DNA from: Bacillota bacterium
Lineage (GTDB): Bacteria; Bacillota; Clostridia; Christensenellales; CAG-138
Length of the DNA stretch: 64,000 nt
Assembly (NCBI GenBank): GCA_023390655.1
Contig: JAEWCL010000024.1
Span: forward strand, 62,001 to 126,000
Direction of reading: 5' to 3'
Shown here: piece after piece, positions 32,250-40,561 of the stretch
Layout: each line of letters begins with the position of its first letter
How positions within the stretch are numbered: the stretch's first letter is position 1
The notes under the pieces: generated by a model
What the model was told of the DNA's origin: nothing
Seen by the model: only the letters and a program-made list of their open reading frames with translations
The model's database searches: none
Translations under genes and position numbers: made by a program

Positions 32250-34517
32250 ATGAAATCAATACACAAACAGACAGCATGCCTTTTGTTGGGGGCTGTTATG
32301 CTTTTAACCGGCTGCGCTTCCGCAGGAAATTTGCCGCAATCCGATCCGGGCTCCTCTACCCCCGTCGCGATGGGCCGGTATATAGAGAGCGCGCTGGAAG
32401 TTCCACATAATAATCTGGGCCCATGCATACTCGTCCAGCCCGACGGTTCTCTCCTGTTATATAGCATTCTGTATAACGACAACGGGCAAGTTGTATGCTA
32501 TACCAGCACCGACGGGACGAAATGGGAAACGTCTAATGCCGGGGCAATGGAAAACATCTCGCAACTGGAGGGCGGCTTCGCCGATCTGATGAGTGTTGCT
32601 TCCAATGGAGATACCCTCTATGCACTCTACCGGGATGCACAATATCAGCCATGCATGGCAAAAAGCAGCGAAAACGGCCCGCTCACAAAACTCACATTGA
32701 TGAAAGGCTGGGAGATGCCCCAAAGGCAACCTGCGGGATCAGAAGGGGAAGCTTTGCCCCTTTCTGAAATGCCGGAGGTCCTGCCGGAGATTGTTGTGGC
32801 AATGGAAAATGGCGATTTTTTGATCGGCTGCTTTGACAAGATCATCCGGTATGATGGTGAAGGAAAGGAGCTTCAGCGATATGAAAGCGGAGGAAGCGAG
32901 TTTAACGTATCCAAAAACACGCTGTTTATGATGGGCAGGGACCGTAAAAGCATTGAAGCCGTCAATCTGGAAACAGGCGAAACCATACATTCAGTTGCGC
33001 TTCCCTCCACAACTTCACAGAGCGATGGTATCAACTATGAATCGAGCAGCACTCCGATGGATACGGACGAAGCAGGCACCCTGTTTTATGCAGACGAAAA
33101 AGGAATCCATCGCCTTGCGCCGGGTGGTTCACTTTGGGAAACGGTTGTCGATGGGGAACTGAGCTCCCTCGGCATTCCCTCTTTGCGGGTTGGCGGTCTG
33201 ATGCAGGATAAAAAGGGCGGCTTTTTCGTCTCGCTGTTTGACAATAGCGGAGTACATCTGATGCATTATACCTATAGCGCCGACACCCCATCCGTGCCCA
33301 GCACCGAGCTTTCCGTATTTGCGCTGTCCGATAATCAGACGATACGCCAGGCGATCGGGGAATTTCAGCGGCAGAACCCGGATGTGCGGGTCACGTTTCG
33401 GTACGGGCTTACCGAGGACGGAGCGACGACTGCCGATGACGTCATCCGCTCGCTCAATGCGGAATTACTGGCCGGCAAAGGGCCGGATATCCTGCTGCTG
33501 GATGGATTGCCCATCGGCTCCTATATAGAAAAAGGTGTATTGATGGATTTGAGCGGGATGCTTGATTCGAGTAAGCTGCTGCAAAACATTGTGGATTACT
33601 ATCTGCGCGATGGTAAGCTTTATTCCATGCCTGTCAGGATTTCCGTACCGGTTATGCTTGGTAGCGCGCAAGCGGTTGATGCCGCAAAGAGGCTCGATAC
33701 ACTTGCAAACGCGGCAGCGCAAAGCCCGGATGGAGACTTTCTCGCCATGAATTCACCCAGCGGGCGCATCGTACAGTTCTTTCTGACAAGCTCGCCCGCC
33801 TGGTTTCATGGCGACCGTGTGCTGGATCAACAGCTGCTTGCAGAATTCCTGATGAATATAAAGGCAATCAGTGACGCCTGCAACGACAACGCGATACTTT
33901 CCGCTTCCGCCGGTTACATGAATAGAGCGGATGAGCTTGGATTGGTGGACGAAGGACTTGAGAATCTGATCAAGCTCAGTAAAGGCAAGCTTCAACTGCA
34001 CATACAGATGATAGACGGCTTCTCCCAGCTTGCCATTCCGTTTTCTGTAAAGAACAAACTGGAAAACGGAGTGCTTGCCTCAATGGGCGGGCAAAGCCCG
34101 GGCGTATTTGTGCCCCACGGGATTGTTGGCATTAACAATGCAAGTAAGCTTAAGGATATTGCCGTTGCATTTGTTCAAGGCTTGTTTGGACTGAGCGTGC
34201 AAAGCACGGATTTGGGGGACGGCTTCCCTGTAAGCGTTGAGGCCGTTGAAAAGAATATAGTGGAGTTCCCTGAAGCCAATACGGGGTTTGCCATCGGCTC
34301 CAGCGAAGGGGTGATTACTGCAGGACCGCCCACAAAAGAAGATTTGCAGGCGTTCTATCAGGATGTCCTTCTTTGTGCAACCACGGCTTCCACAATTGAC
34401 AAAGTGCTGTTGGAGAATGTGAAGAATGAATGCGATGCCTTTTTTGCAGGCGAAAAAACAGCCGAGCAGACTGCCGCCGCGATTGCCGAGCGCACACAGG
34501 CATACCTTACGGAATAA
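32250..34517 (+). CDS. Solute-binding lipoprotein with N-terminal beta-propeller-like half
   Basis: 755 residues from ATG 32250. Lipoprotein signal with lipobox LTGCAS. Residues about 30-370 form a repeat-rich beta region (YTSTDGTKWET, TLYALYRDAQYQ, LFYADEKGIHRLAPGG); residues about 375-755 are a family-1 solute-binding protein (IRQAIGEFQRQNPDVRVTF, KGPDILLLDGLPIGSY). Twice the usual length of a sugar-binding protein, so it is a fusion of a sensor-like propeller with a binding lobe. First gene of the operon; its end overlaps the first permease gene. Confidence 0.85.
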   Translation: MKSIHKQTACLLLGAVMLLTGCASAGNLPQSDPGSSTPVAMGRYIESALEVPHNNLGPCILVQPDGSLLLYSILYNDNGQVVCYTSTDGTKWETSNAGAMENISQLEGGFADLMSVASNGDTLYALYRDAQYQPCMAKSSENGPLTKLTLMKGWEMPQRQPAGSEGEALPLSEMPEVLPEIVVAMENGDFLIGCFDKIIRYDGEGKELQRYESGGSEFNVSKNTLFMMGRDRKSIEAVNLETGETIHSVALPSTTSQSDGINYESSSTPMDTDEAGTLFYADEKGIHRLAPGGSLWETVVDGELSSLGIPSLRVGGLMQDKKGGFFVSLFDNSGVHLMHYTYSADTPSVPSTELSVFALSDNQTIRQAIGEFQRQNPDVRVTFRYGLTEDGATTADDVIRSLNAELLAGKGPDILLLDGLPIGSYIEKGVLMDLSGMLDSSKLLQNIVDYYLRDGKLYSMPVRISVPVMLGSAQAVDAAKRLDTLANAAAQSPDGDFLAMNSPSGRIVQFFLTSSPAWFHGDRVLDQQLLAEFLMNIKAISDACNDNAILSASAGYMNRADELGLVDEGLENLIKLSKGKLQLHIQMIDGFSQLAIPFSVKNKLENGVLASMGGQSPGVFVPHGIVGINNASKLKDIAVAFVQGLFGLSVQSTDLGDGFPVSVEAVEKNIVEFPEANTGFAIGSSEGVITAGPPTKEDLQAFYQDVLLCATTASTIDKVLLENVKNECDAFFAGEKTAEQTAAAIAERTQAYLTE

Positions 34518-35361
34518 GCAGCGGCAGACGCGCACAGCGCTCATGTTCCTCGCCCCCAGCTTGGCAGGCGTCCTTATTTTGGTGCTTATGCCGTTCGGGG
34601 ATGCTGTCCGTCGGTCATTTTTCACGGCGATGAGCGGCGAGTTTGTAGGGCTGAAGAATTATGAAGCCGTGCTCCAGAATGAGGCGTTCAGGCTTGCCGC
34701 TCAAAATACGCTCCGCTTTATTGCAGCCTGCATACCTCTGCTGCTTGCGCTTTCGCTGCTGCTTGCGGTAATGATCCGGGCGGTACGGCGCAGAGGGGAG
34801 CTCTACAAGACGGCGTTCTTGCTGCCCATTGCAATTCCGGTCGCATCTGTCGTGCTGCTTTGGACGGTCTTTTTCCACGAAAAAGGTATGCTTTCCGGCA
34901 TGGTTGAAGCGTTTGGCGGTACACGGACGGATTGGATGAATTCGGACGCCGCATTCAGCATCCTTGTCCTGAGCTATCTTTGGAAAAATGCGGGATATGA
35001 TATGGTGCTGTTCCTCGCGGGGCTGGGCGGAATATCGCCCAGCCTCTATGAGGCTGCACGTGTGGACGGCGCAGGCGTCTGGTCCCTGTTCCGCCATATT
35101 ACGCTGCCATCCTTGCTTCCAACACTGTTTACGGTTGCGGTCTTGTCGCTTCTCAACTCATTTAAAGTATTTCGCGAAGCGTTTCTCGTTGCAGGGAATT
35201 ACCCGCACAAGAGCATGTACATGCTCCAGCATCTGTTCAACAATTGGTTTACCGCGTTGGATATTCAAAAGCTCTGCGCCGCTGCGGTACTCGTCGCGCT
35301 GTTTATTCTAGCTCTGGTTTTGCTGCTGCAAAAGCTTTGGGGGAACGAGGGACTCTCTTGA
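34426..35361 (+). CDS. MalF/UgpA-type ABC transporter permease
   Basis: Up to 311 residues. Six hydrophobic segments, with the EAA loop YEAARVDGAGVWSLFRHITLP before the last two, which docks on an ATPase. Start uncertain: ATG 34426 has GGAG ten bases upstream but overlaps the lipoprotein gene by 92 bp; TTG 34483 and ATG 34543 are alternatives. The basic segment RNKQRQTRTALMFLAPS just before helix 1 is typical of the family N-terminus, arguing against 34543. Ends in a 4-bp overlap with the next permease. Confidence 0.85.
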   Translation: MNAMPFLQAKKQPSRLPPRLPSAHRHTLRNKQRQTRTALMFLAPSLAGVLILVLMPFGDAVRRSFFTAMSGEFVGLKNYEAVLQNEAFRLAAQNTLRFIAACIPLLLALSLLLAVMIRAVRRRGELYKTAFLLPIAIPVASVVLLWTVFFHEKGMLSGMVEAFGGTRTDWMNSDAAFSILVLSYLWKNAGYDMVLFLAGLGGISPSLYEAARVDGAGVWSLFRHITLPSLLPTLFTVAVLSLLNSFKVFREAFLVAGNYPHKSMYMLQHLFNNWFTALDIQKLCAAAVLVALFILALVLLLQKLWGNEGLS

Positions 35362-36221
35362 TTAAAAAGATCATTGCCTTTATCAAGAAACATTCGGCAG
35401 AGATCGTACTGCTTTTACTTGCATTGTTTGTGGCGGTTCCGCTTTGGATGCTGTTTTCCGGTTCCTTTATGAGTACGGGTGAATTGGTTGAAACAATTGG
35501 GCCGGTAATCGCGGATACCAACGGTATTGCAAGTTGGCCGCTCCTTCCGCAATATCCCACGCTCCAGCCCATGGTGGAACTGCTCTTGGATTCCCCCGTG
35601 TTTTTTAAAATGTTTTGGAACACATGCCTGCTTGTGTTTCCCATTCTTGCAGGACAGCTATTTGTTGCCGTGCCAGCCGCATGGGCGTTTGCCCGGTATT
35701 CCTTTCGGGGAAAAAGGCTGCTGTTTACCCTCTACATCGTCCTGATGCTGATGCCATTTCAGGTAACGATGGTATCAAGTTTTTTGGTTTTGGATGGGCT
35801 GTCTCTGCTGAATACGCGCTATGCGGTTATCTTGCCTGCTGTTTTTTCCACATTCCCGGTCTTTCTTATGGTAAAGTTTTTTGCCTCCATTCCGAAAACC
35901 GTGCTGGAGGCAGCCGAGATTGACGGCGCAAACGCATGGGCGGTGTTCTGGCACATTGGCTTTCCTCTCGGCATGCCGGGAGTAATTTCTGCCCTCGTCC
36001 TTGGATTTTTGGAATATTGGAACGCGATAGAAGCGCCCTTGACATTTTTACAGGATCAATCCCTTTGGCCGCTTTCACTCTATCTTCCCGGCATCGTTGC
36101 AGACAAAGCGGGGGTCTCCCTTATGGCTTCCATTATCATGATGCTGCCCGCCCTTCTGATTTTTCTGCTGGGCCAAAGGCATCTCGAACAGGGCATCCGG
36201 GCTTCGGGACTAAAGGAGTAG
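35358..36221 (+). CDS. MalG/UgpE-type ABC transporter permease
   Basis: 287 residues from TTG 35358, which overlaps the preceding TGA (TTGA) and has GAGGG six bases upstream. Six membrane segments and the EAA loop LEAAEIDGANAWAVFWHIGFP. It pairs with the MalF-type protein to form the channel of a carbohydrate-type importer. No ATPase gene occurs in the operon, so the pair would need a shared ATPase encoded elsewhere. Confidence 0.92.
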   Translation: MIKKIIAFIKKHSAEIVLLLLALFVAVPLWMLFSGSFMSTGELVETIGPVIADTNGIASWPLLPQYPTLQPMVELLLDSPVFFKMFWNTCLLVFPILAGQLFVAVPAAWAFARYSFRGKRLLFTLYIVLMLMPFQVTMVSSFLVLDGLSLLNTRYAVILPAVFSTFPVFLMVKFFASIPKTVLEAAEIDGANAWAVFWHIGFPLGMPGVISALVLGFLEYWNAIEAPLTFLQDQSLWPLSLYLPGIVADKAGVSLMASIIMMLPALLIFLLGQRHLEQGIRASGLKE

Positions 36222-36225
36222 TTTA

Positions 36226-37998
36226 ATGCTGGAACTTGCAAGACAAATTCGGGAAACGGTAGCAAGCGGCTTTAAGGGTATGCGCAATGCGTCTGCCGCA
36301 CCTAAGGCCGCGCTGGAACGCAAGGCAGCAAAGCTGCTTGCCGGATTTTTTGTGCTGATGCTTGTATTTACAATCCTCTCCCGGGTGGCGGACTCGCTGA
36401 CAGTCGCCAAGGTGCAGGTTACTTCCCCTCAAAACGCCCCACTTATGTATGAGGTTGAAGCGAATGGCGTGATCGAATCCAGAAAAGAGATTTCCATCCC
36501 TGCTCGCGAGGGGCTTCGTATACTTGACGTTCCGGTGGAAAAAGGTCAGGAAGTAAAAAAGGGAGAGATCCTTTTAGAATTTGATATAAAGGATATTGAA
36601 AAACAACTGCTCAAGGCTGAAGATGAACTCCAAAAATTGATTTTGCAACAGAAGCAGCAGAAGCTAAACGCTTCCGGATCGGATGTTCCAGATCTGACGG
36701 AACAATCGCTTCAAACGGCGCAGGAAGACTACGATGTAGCTGTGGAAAATGCAGCGCTTGCCGTCTACCGTGCCCAGCAAGATCTCATGCAAGCAAGGGA
36801 AGCCTATGAGACCGCAAAAGAGGAAGCGGAGAATTTAGATGACACTTCCCGTCAGGAATCAGTCGCACGTGCAGAGGCGGCTCTGGTTTCCGCACAACGG
36901 AATTATGACGATACCGTATATTCCCGTACTACGGCGCTACGAACCGAGCAGCGGAAAGTGGAAGATGCGCAGGCTGATTTAGTCGCCGCGGAGGCTACGG
37001 GAGATACGTTGGCCATCGATGTCGCGCAAACCGCGCTCGACCGCGCTAATGAAGACCAGAACACCGTATCTGCCCATTGGGAGCAGGCCCTTTCTCGCGC
37101 CCAGAATGATCTGGAGCAGGCGCAAAGGGCGTTGCAGATCGCCCAAAATGAAACGGGCATCGACAGGTCGGCATCGGTTGAAGTCGCCCGCCAGGCGGTA
37201 GAGAATGCGGAAAGGGCCCTGCAGGATGCGATAAAAAATCAAGCGATCCAGGAGCATACGGCACAACGTGTCATAGAAAACGCGCAGACGCAGCTTGACG
37301 GCGCCCAACGGGATGCGGAAAACCGTGCGACGCAGGCAGAGTATCAGAAGCAAAGCATGGATATCGATATCCGTGCAAAGCAGCGGGAAGTAGAGGAATT
37401 ACAAACGCTGTATGAAAATAGCTTCCTCACTGCCCCGGAAGACGGCCTGTTGCTTACCCTTTCCGCCGAAGTAGGGCAGCGTACAAACGGGGAAGAGGTA
37501 GCGCGCATGGCGGCGCAAAACAGCGGCTATAAGTTCCGTGTACAACTCAGTGATGAAGAGGCGAAGCATGTTGCGTTGGGAGATGAAATTGCACTGACAA
37601 CAGACAGAAGTCCCATGCCTGTCAAAGCAAAAGTTGAAAGCTTGAGCCTGAATCACGCAAATAGAGCCGCTGAACTCACGGCCATATTGCCGGAAGGTTC
37701 CTATCTTCCGGGTGAACGCGCTACCATGGACGTCCGAAAGCGGAGCAAAAACTATACCACCTGCCTGCCCATCTCCGCTATCCGGAAGGATTCGGGCGGA
37801 GAGTATGTTTTGATTATCCATGAGAGCAATACCGTATTGGGGAAGGAGCTTGTCGTTTCCCGTATCAACGTTGTAGTGGCGGACAGGGATTCTACAACGG
37901 TTGCGGTGTCCGGCGGTATCGGGGCCGAGGATAGAGTGATCGTTTCCAGCAACAAACCGATCGATGTTGAAGACCGCATCAGGGTAACAGAAATATGA
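36226..37998 (+). CDS. HlyD/RND-type membrane fusion protein with long coiled coil
   Basis: 590 residues; AAGGAG starts inside the permease stop. One N-terminal membrane segment (about 38-60), first half of a lipoyl-like domain (EVEANGVIESRKEISIPARE, VEKGQEVKKGEILLEFD), an unusually long helical coiled coil (about 115-400, rich in Ala, Gln and Glu), second lipoyl half (FLTAPEDGLLLTLSAEVGQ) and beta-barrel and membrane-proximal domains. Such adaptors work with MacB-type or other exporters. Coupled by ATGA to the MacB-like gene downstream. Confidence 0.9.
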   Translation: MLELARQIRETVASGFKGMRNASAAPKAALERKAAKLLAGFFVLMLVFTILSRVADSLTVAKVQVTSPQNAPLMYEVEANGVIESRKEISIPAREGLRILDVPVEKGQEVKKGEILLEFDIKDIEKQLLKAEDELQKLILQQKQQKLNASGSDVPDLTEQSLQTAQEDYDVAVENAALAVYRAQQDLMQAREAYETAKEEAENLDDTSRQESVARAEAALVSAQRNYDDTVYSRTTALRTEQRKVEDAQADLVAAEATGDTLAIDVAQTALDRANEDQNTVSAHWEQALSRAQNDLEQAQRALQIAQNETGIDRSASVEVARQAVENAERALQDAIKNQAIQEHTAQRVIENAQTQLDGAQRDAENRATQAEYQKQSMDIDIRAKQREVEELQTLYENSFLTAPEDGLLLTLSAEVGQRTNGEEVARMAAQNSGYKFRVQLSDEEAKHVALGDEIALTTDRSPMPVKAKVESLSLNHANRAAELTAILPEGSYLPGERATMDVRKRSKNYTTCLPISAIRKDSGGEYVLIIHESNTVLGKELVVSRINVVVADRDSTTVAVSGGIGAEDRVIVSSNKPIDVEDRIRVTEI

Positions 37999-39263
37999 TG
38001 AGCGCGTCGAATAAGAAACGCTATTTGATTTTTCTTGTCTTTTCTTGTGCAGCGACCTTCCTGTTCTGCGCAGCGTTGGGGCAGTACGAGCAATTTTCTT
38101 TACAAGCCGAAAGCGTACATGTGCGCGTCAAGGGATCCGTACTCGCCATAGAGTCCATAATAGTTAATCTTGACAACTCCCTTAAATATGGAGGAGCAGT
38201 CACGGATGCCGCAATCTCGAATGAAGCCGAAAACCAGACCGTAACGGGCATACTTAATAGAACAAGTGCGTTACGCGTTCTGACGGTTTACGGGGATCCT
38301 GCTCTTTTTTATCATGCGGCCTTTGTAGCAGGCGCATATCCTTTACATGGCGATGAAATCGGCTGTGCCCTTGACGAACAGGCGGCATACCTGCTGTTTG
38401 GAAGCCTGGATGCGGTTGGCAATACGCTTCATTATGAAGGAAACGCCTACCTTGTCCGCGGCGTGTTTTCCGGCATGGATGGGGTTATGGTAGTCCAATC
38501 GGGTGAAAAAAGCGCGCGCGCGTTTCAGGCGGCGGCGTTTCGTGTGAGCAAGGGTGCCAACGGAAAGGAAGCCGTCAGCACTTTTCTTTACGGTTCACTG
38601 GGAGTCGGCGACGTGATCGTCGATTTGCCGTTTGTTGCAACGCTAATCAAAGCCCTTTCTTTGCTGCCAGCCTTTGCAATGATCGTACTGCTGTTTATCC
38701 GGATGATGTCGGGCGCCTATCGCCTGCGAAAAACTCCGCTTCATTCTCTATCGGCAATTGCTGCCACCATCTTATATACCATGCTTCTGTTATACGGTGC
38801 AGATATTCCGATTTCCATCCCAGAACGGTTTATTCCGACCAAGTGGTCCGATTTTGCGTTCTGGTCCCGGCTTGTTGCACAGGCAAAAGAAAGCGTCGCT
38901 GAGATCCGTTCGCTATCGCCGTTGTTCGGAGATTTGCTGCGTGTAAACAGCGCGCTTGGATGCGCTATTTTTTCGTGTGCCTCGGTTGGATTCTTTATAA
39001 GTGCTTATGCAATCAGGCCCAATTTCACCGCAAGGCAATGGTTCTATTCCGTGTTCATTATTCTTATGGTAACATTTATATCTCTGCTGATTGTTTCAAA
39101 AACAAATGCAGTAGTTGTGGAATCCAAACGTGCGATTTTTGTGACATGGCCCATGGTTCTTACATGTATTAGCATGATGGATCATTACATGGTAAAGAAT
39201 CTTAGGGCTTCGGACAAAGGGAATCGTAATTCTAAACCATCCGAACGACATAGGGTTCTGTAA
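37995..39263 (+). CDS. Membrane protein with MacB-like periplasmic domain, no ATPase domain
   Basis: 422 residues. First membrane segment about 10-28; residues about 30-200 resemble the MacB periplasmic core domain (VYGDPALFYHAAFVAGAYPL, LLFGSLDAVGNTLHYEGNAY); then four or five further membrane segments. The C-terminal half does not show the FtsX-type four-helix permease signature clearly. A MacB-like partner for the adjacent HlyD protein is the best guess, but neither gene encodes an ATPase. Confidence 0.65.
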   Translation: MMSASNKKRYLIFLVFSCAATFLFCAALGQYEQFSLQAESVHVRVKGSVLAIESIIVNLDNSLKYGGAVTDAAISNEAENQTVTGILNRTSALRVLTVYGDPALFYHAAFVAGAYPLHGDEIGCALDEQAAYLLFGSLDAVGNTLHYEGNAYLVRGVFSGMDGVMVVQSGEKSARAFQAAAFRVSKGANGKEAVSTFLYGSLGVGDVIVDLPFVATLIKALSLLPAFAMIVLLFIRMMSGAYRLRKTPLHSLSAIAATILYTMLLLYGADIPISIPERFIPTKWSDFAFWSRLVAQAKESVAEIRSLSPLFGDLLRVNSALGCAIFSCASVGFFISAYAIRPNFTARQWFYSVFIILMVTFISLLIVSKTNAVVVESKRAIFVTWPMVLTCISMMDHYMVKNLRASDKGNRNSKPSERHRVL

Positions 39264-39327
39264 TAGAAAACAGGTATGCAGTCTGGACAATTCCAACCTC
39301 TTTGTTCAGATCACATACTTGCGTTCA

Positions 39328-39355
39328 CTTGGTGAGCATGGGGGATTCGAACACT
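39328..39355 (-). other. tRNA/tmRNA 3'-end-like sequence
   Basis: The minus strand contains GTTCGAATCCCCC then ATGCTCACCA, like a T-loop, acceptor and CCA end, but no pairing T-stem or 5' half can be completed. The same strand and order of elements, including the flanking ACTTGGTG (plus strand), resemble the 3' end of ssrA 800 bp away (ACTTTGGTG). Possible decayed attachment site. Confidence 0.3.
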
Positions 39356-39370
39356 AAAGCTAGGATCCAA

Positions 39371-39413
39371 GCATAAAGGACCACCTGCTATTTATGCCGG
39401 TAGTCCTTTATGC
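39371..39413. repeat. Perfect inverted repeat
   Basis: Arms GCATAAAGGAC (39371-39381) and GTCCTTTATGC (39403-39413) are perfect 11-bp complements around a 21-base loop, flanked on both sides by GATCC. It could end the transport operon, but no T-run follows. Confidence 0.55.
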
Positions 39414-39505
39414 TGATCCGCAAATGAAAGATACTTATCCCAGTTGGGATACATTGGTGGAGGTTGGCCATCGCTGGTCGAACTCGTTAGAAACAAACGA
39501 TAATC

Positions 39506-40012
39506 TTATATGTCTATCCCCATCAAATAAACAGGTACCTGAATGGCACTTTTAATATGAGGCAAGTAGTTTCTTACTTTCTCAAATGTTAATGAGCCGT
39601 CCCAGTTAAGATTGTATTGTTTCTTTAAGTGGTTTTGCATGTTCTTTGTGGTGCATATGTAAACTCCTAAATCTATATTATCAAGATTGGAATATGATGC
39701 GATCTGAAACTTTAGCAAATCTATTCCTATAAATGAGGCATGTCCAAACTGCACTTCTACACCTATACGCTCCTTAAGAAAATCAAGTTTTGCATATGCT
39801 TCAACCTCATCTGGGAAAATTGATGCTTGGCGTTTCCATCCTTTTTGCTGGAAGGATTCATCTAATATCTTATTGAAATTAGGACGGCTCAATACAGACA
39901 AATCAGAACAAGATGTATAAATTGTGTTTTCAAGCTCTGATTTCAAAGAGAGCTTGCTATTCATTATTTGTTCGGCATATCTAAAAGAAAACGGTATAAT
40001 TCGAACAGCCAT
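39506..40012 (-). CDS. BglII/BstYI-family type II restriction endonuclease, orphan
   Basis: 168 residues from ATG 40012 (AAGGAG six bases upstream). The core KLDFLKERIGVEVQFG gives Asp77, Glu86 and Gln88 with spacing 9 and 2, the same as the catalytic Asp84-Glu93-Gln95 of BglII, whose family cuts GATC-containing sites (AGATCT, RGATCY). It is somewhat shorter than BglII or BstYI (about 200-220 residues), so recognition elements may be reduced. No DNA methyltransferase is in the window. Strongly AT-rich compared with neighbours and placed at the 3' end of ssrA, a frequent integration site; horizontal acquisition is likely. Confidence 0.8.
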   Translation of the reverse strand: MAVRIIPFSFRYAEQIMNSKLSLKSELENTIYTSCSDLSVLSRPNFNKILDESFQQKGWKRQASIFPDEVEAYAKLDFLKERIGVEVQFGHASFIGIDLLKFQIASYSNLDNIDLGVYICTTKNMQNHLKKQYNLNWDGSLTFEKVRNYLPHIKSAIQVPVYLMGIDI

Positions 40013-40085
40013 GGCAATCTCCTTGTCAAATAAGCTCTCTAATTGAGGTCATATAGTTTTATCTAAGCCGACACTTAACACAAAT

Positions 40086-40118
40086 CCCTGAGAGAAAATA
40101 GCAATTCTTCTCTCAGGG
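40086..40118 (-). terminator. Terminator/stem-loop downstream of ssrA
   Basis: Arms CCCTGAGAGAA (40086-40096) and TTCTCTCAGGG (40108-40118) are perfect complements with an 11-base loop, 20 bp past the tmRNA 3' end. The minus-strand 3' flank (ATTTGTG) is weakly T-rich. Confidence 0.65.
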
Positions 40119-40137
40119 GTTCGTGCAGTGATAACTT

Positions 40138-40488
40138 TGGTGGAGGCGGGGGGGGTCGAACCCCCGTCCGAAAATCCGTCCACAGGACTTTCTACGAGCG
40201 TAGTTGGTGTTTTAGAATTCCCTCCACGCAGCCCCCGCCAACAGGGTCAGCGCCTTGGTAGCTTCATAAATCCCACCTGCCGCAAAGCTTAGGCAGGCTG
40301 GTTCCCCACGATGATGACGCCCGGGTACCGGCCGTGGGCCTCCGGAGCCGAACGGTCACTGCTTAAGCAGCGACGGGAACGTAATTATCGTTCTCTGTTA
40401 TTGTTTAAGTTTCCAGTTATTACGCAGTCCGGACCTGCGGCTCGCTTATCCCATTTCCGCGATCCCCGTCGAAACCAATTTCGCCCCC
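40138..40488 (-). ncRNA. ssrA: tmRNA
   Basis: 351 bases. The 5' end GGGGGCG (complement of 40482-40488) pairs with CGCCTCC near the 3' end, followed by A and an encoded CCA (complement of 40138-40140); the T-arm reads GGTTCGACCCC. GATTTCGAC-like 5' sequence (GAAATTGGTTTCGACGGGG) is typical. The tag frame ends E-N-D-N-Y-V-P-V-A-A-stop, followed by the usual TTAAGCAG hairpin. It rescues stalled ribosomes together with SmpB, encoded 1.5 kb upstream on the same strand. Confidence 0.95.
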
Positions 40489-40505
40489 ATGAAGATCCAC
40501 AATGT

Positions 40506-40538
40506 GGGAAAAAGAGGCGGGTGTCTTCCCCGCCTCTT
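40506..40538 (-). terminator. Terminator after lysA
   Basis: Stem AAGAGGCGGG (40512-40521) / CCCGCCTCTT (40529-40538); on the minus strand it is followed by TTTTCCC. Confidence 0.8.
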
Positions 40539-40561
40539 ATATTATATTTCATTTTCGCTTT

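Noticed and set aside
39328..39413. Functional tRNA gene
   Set aside because: A T-loop and CCA-like end are present, but no complementary T-stem, anticodon arm or 5' acceptor strand can be drawn.
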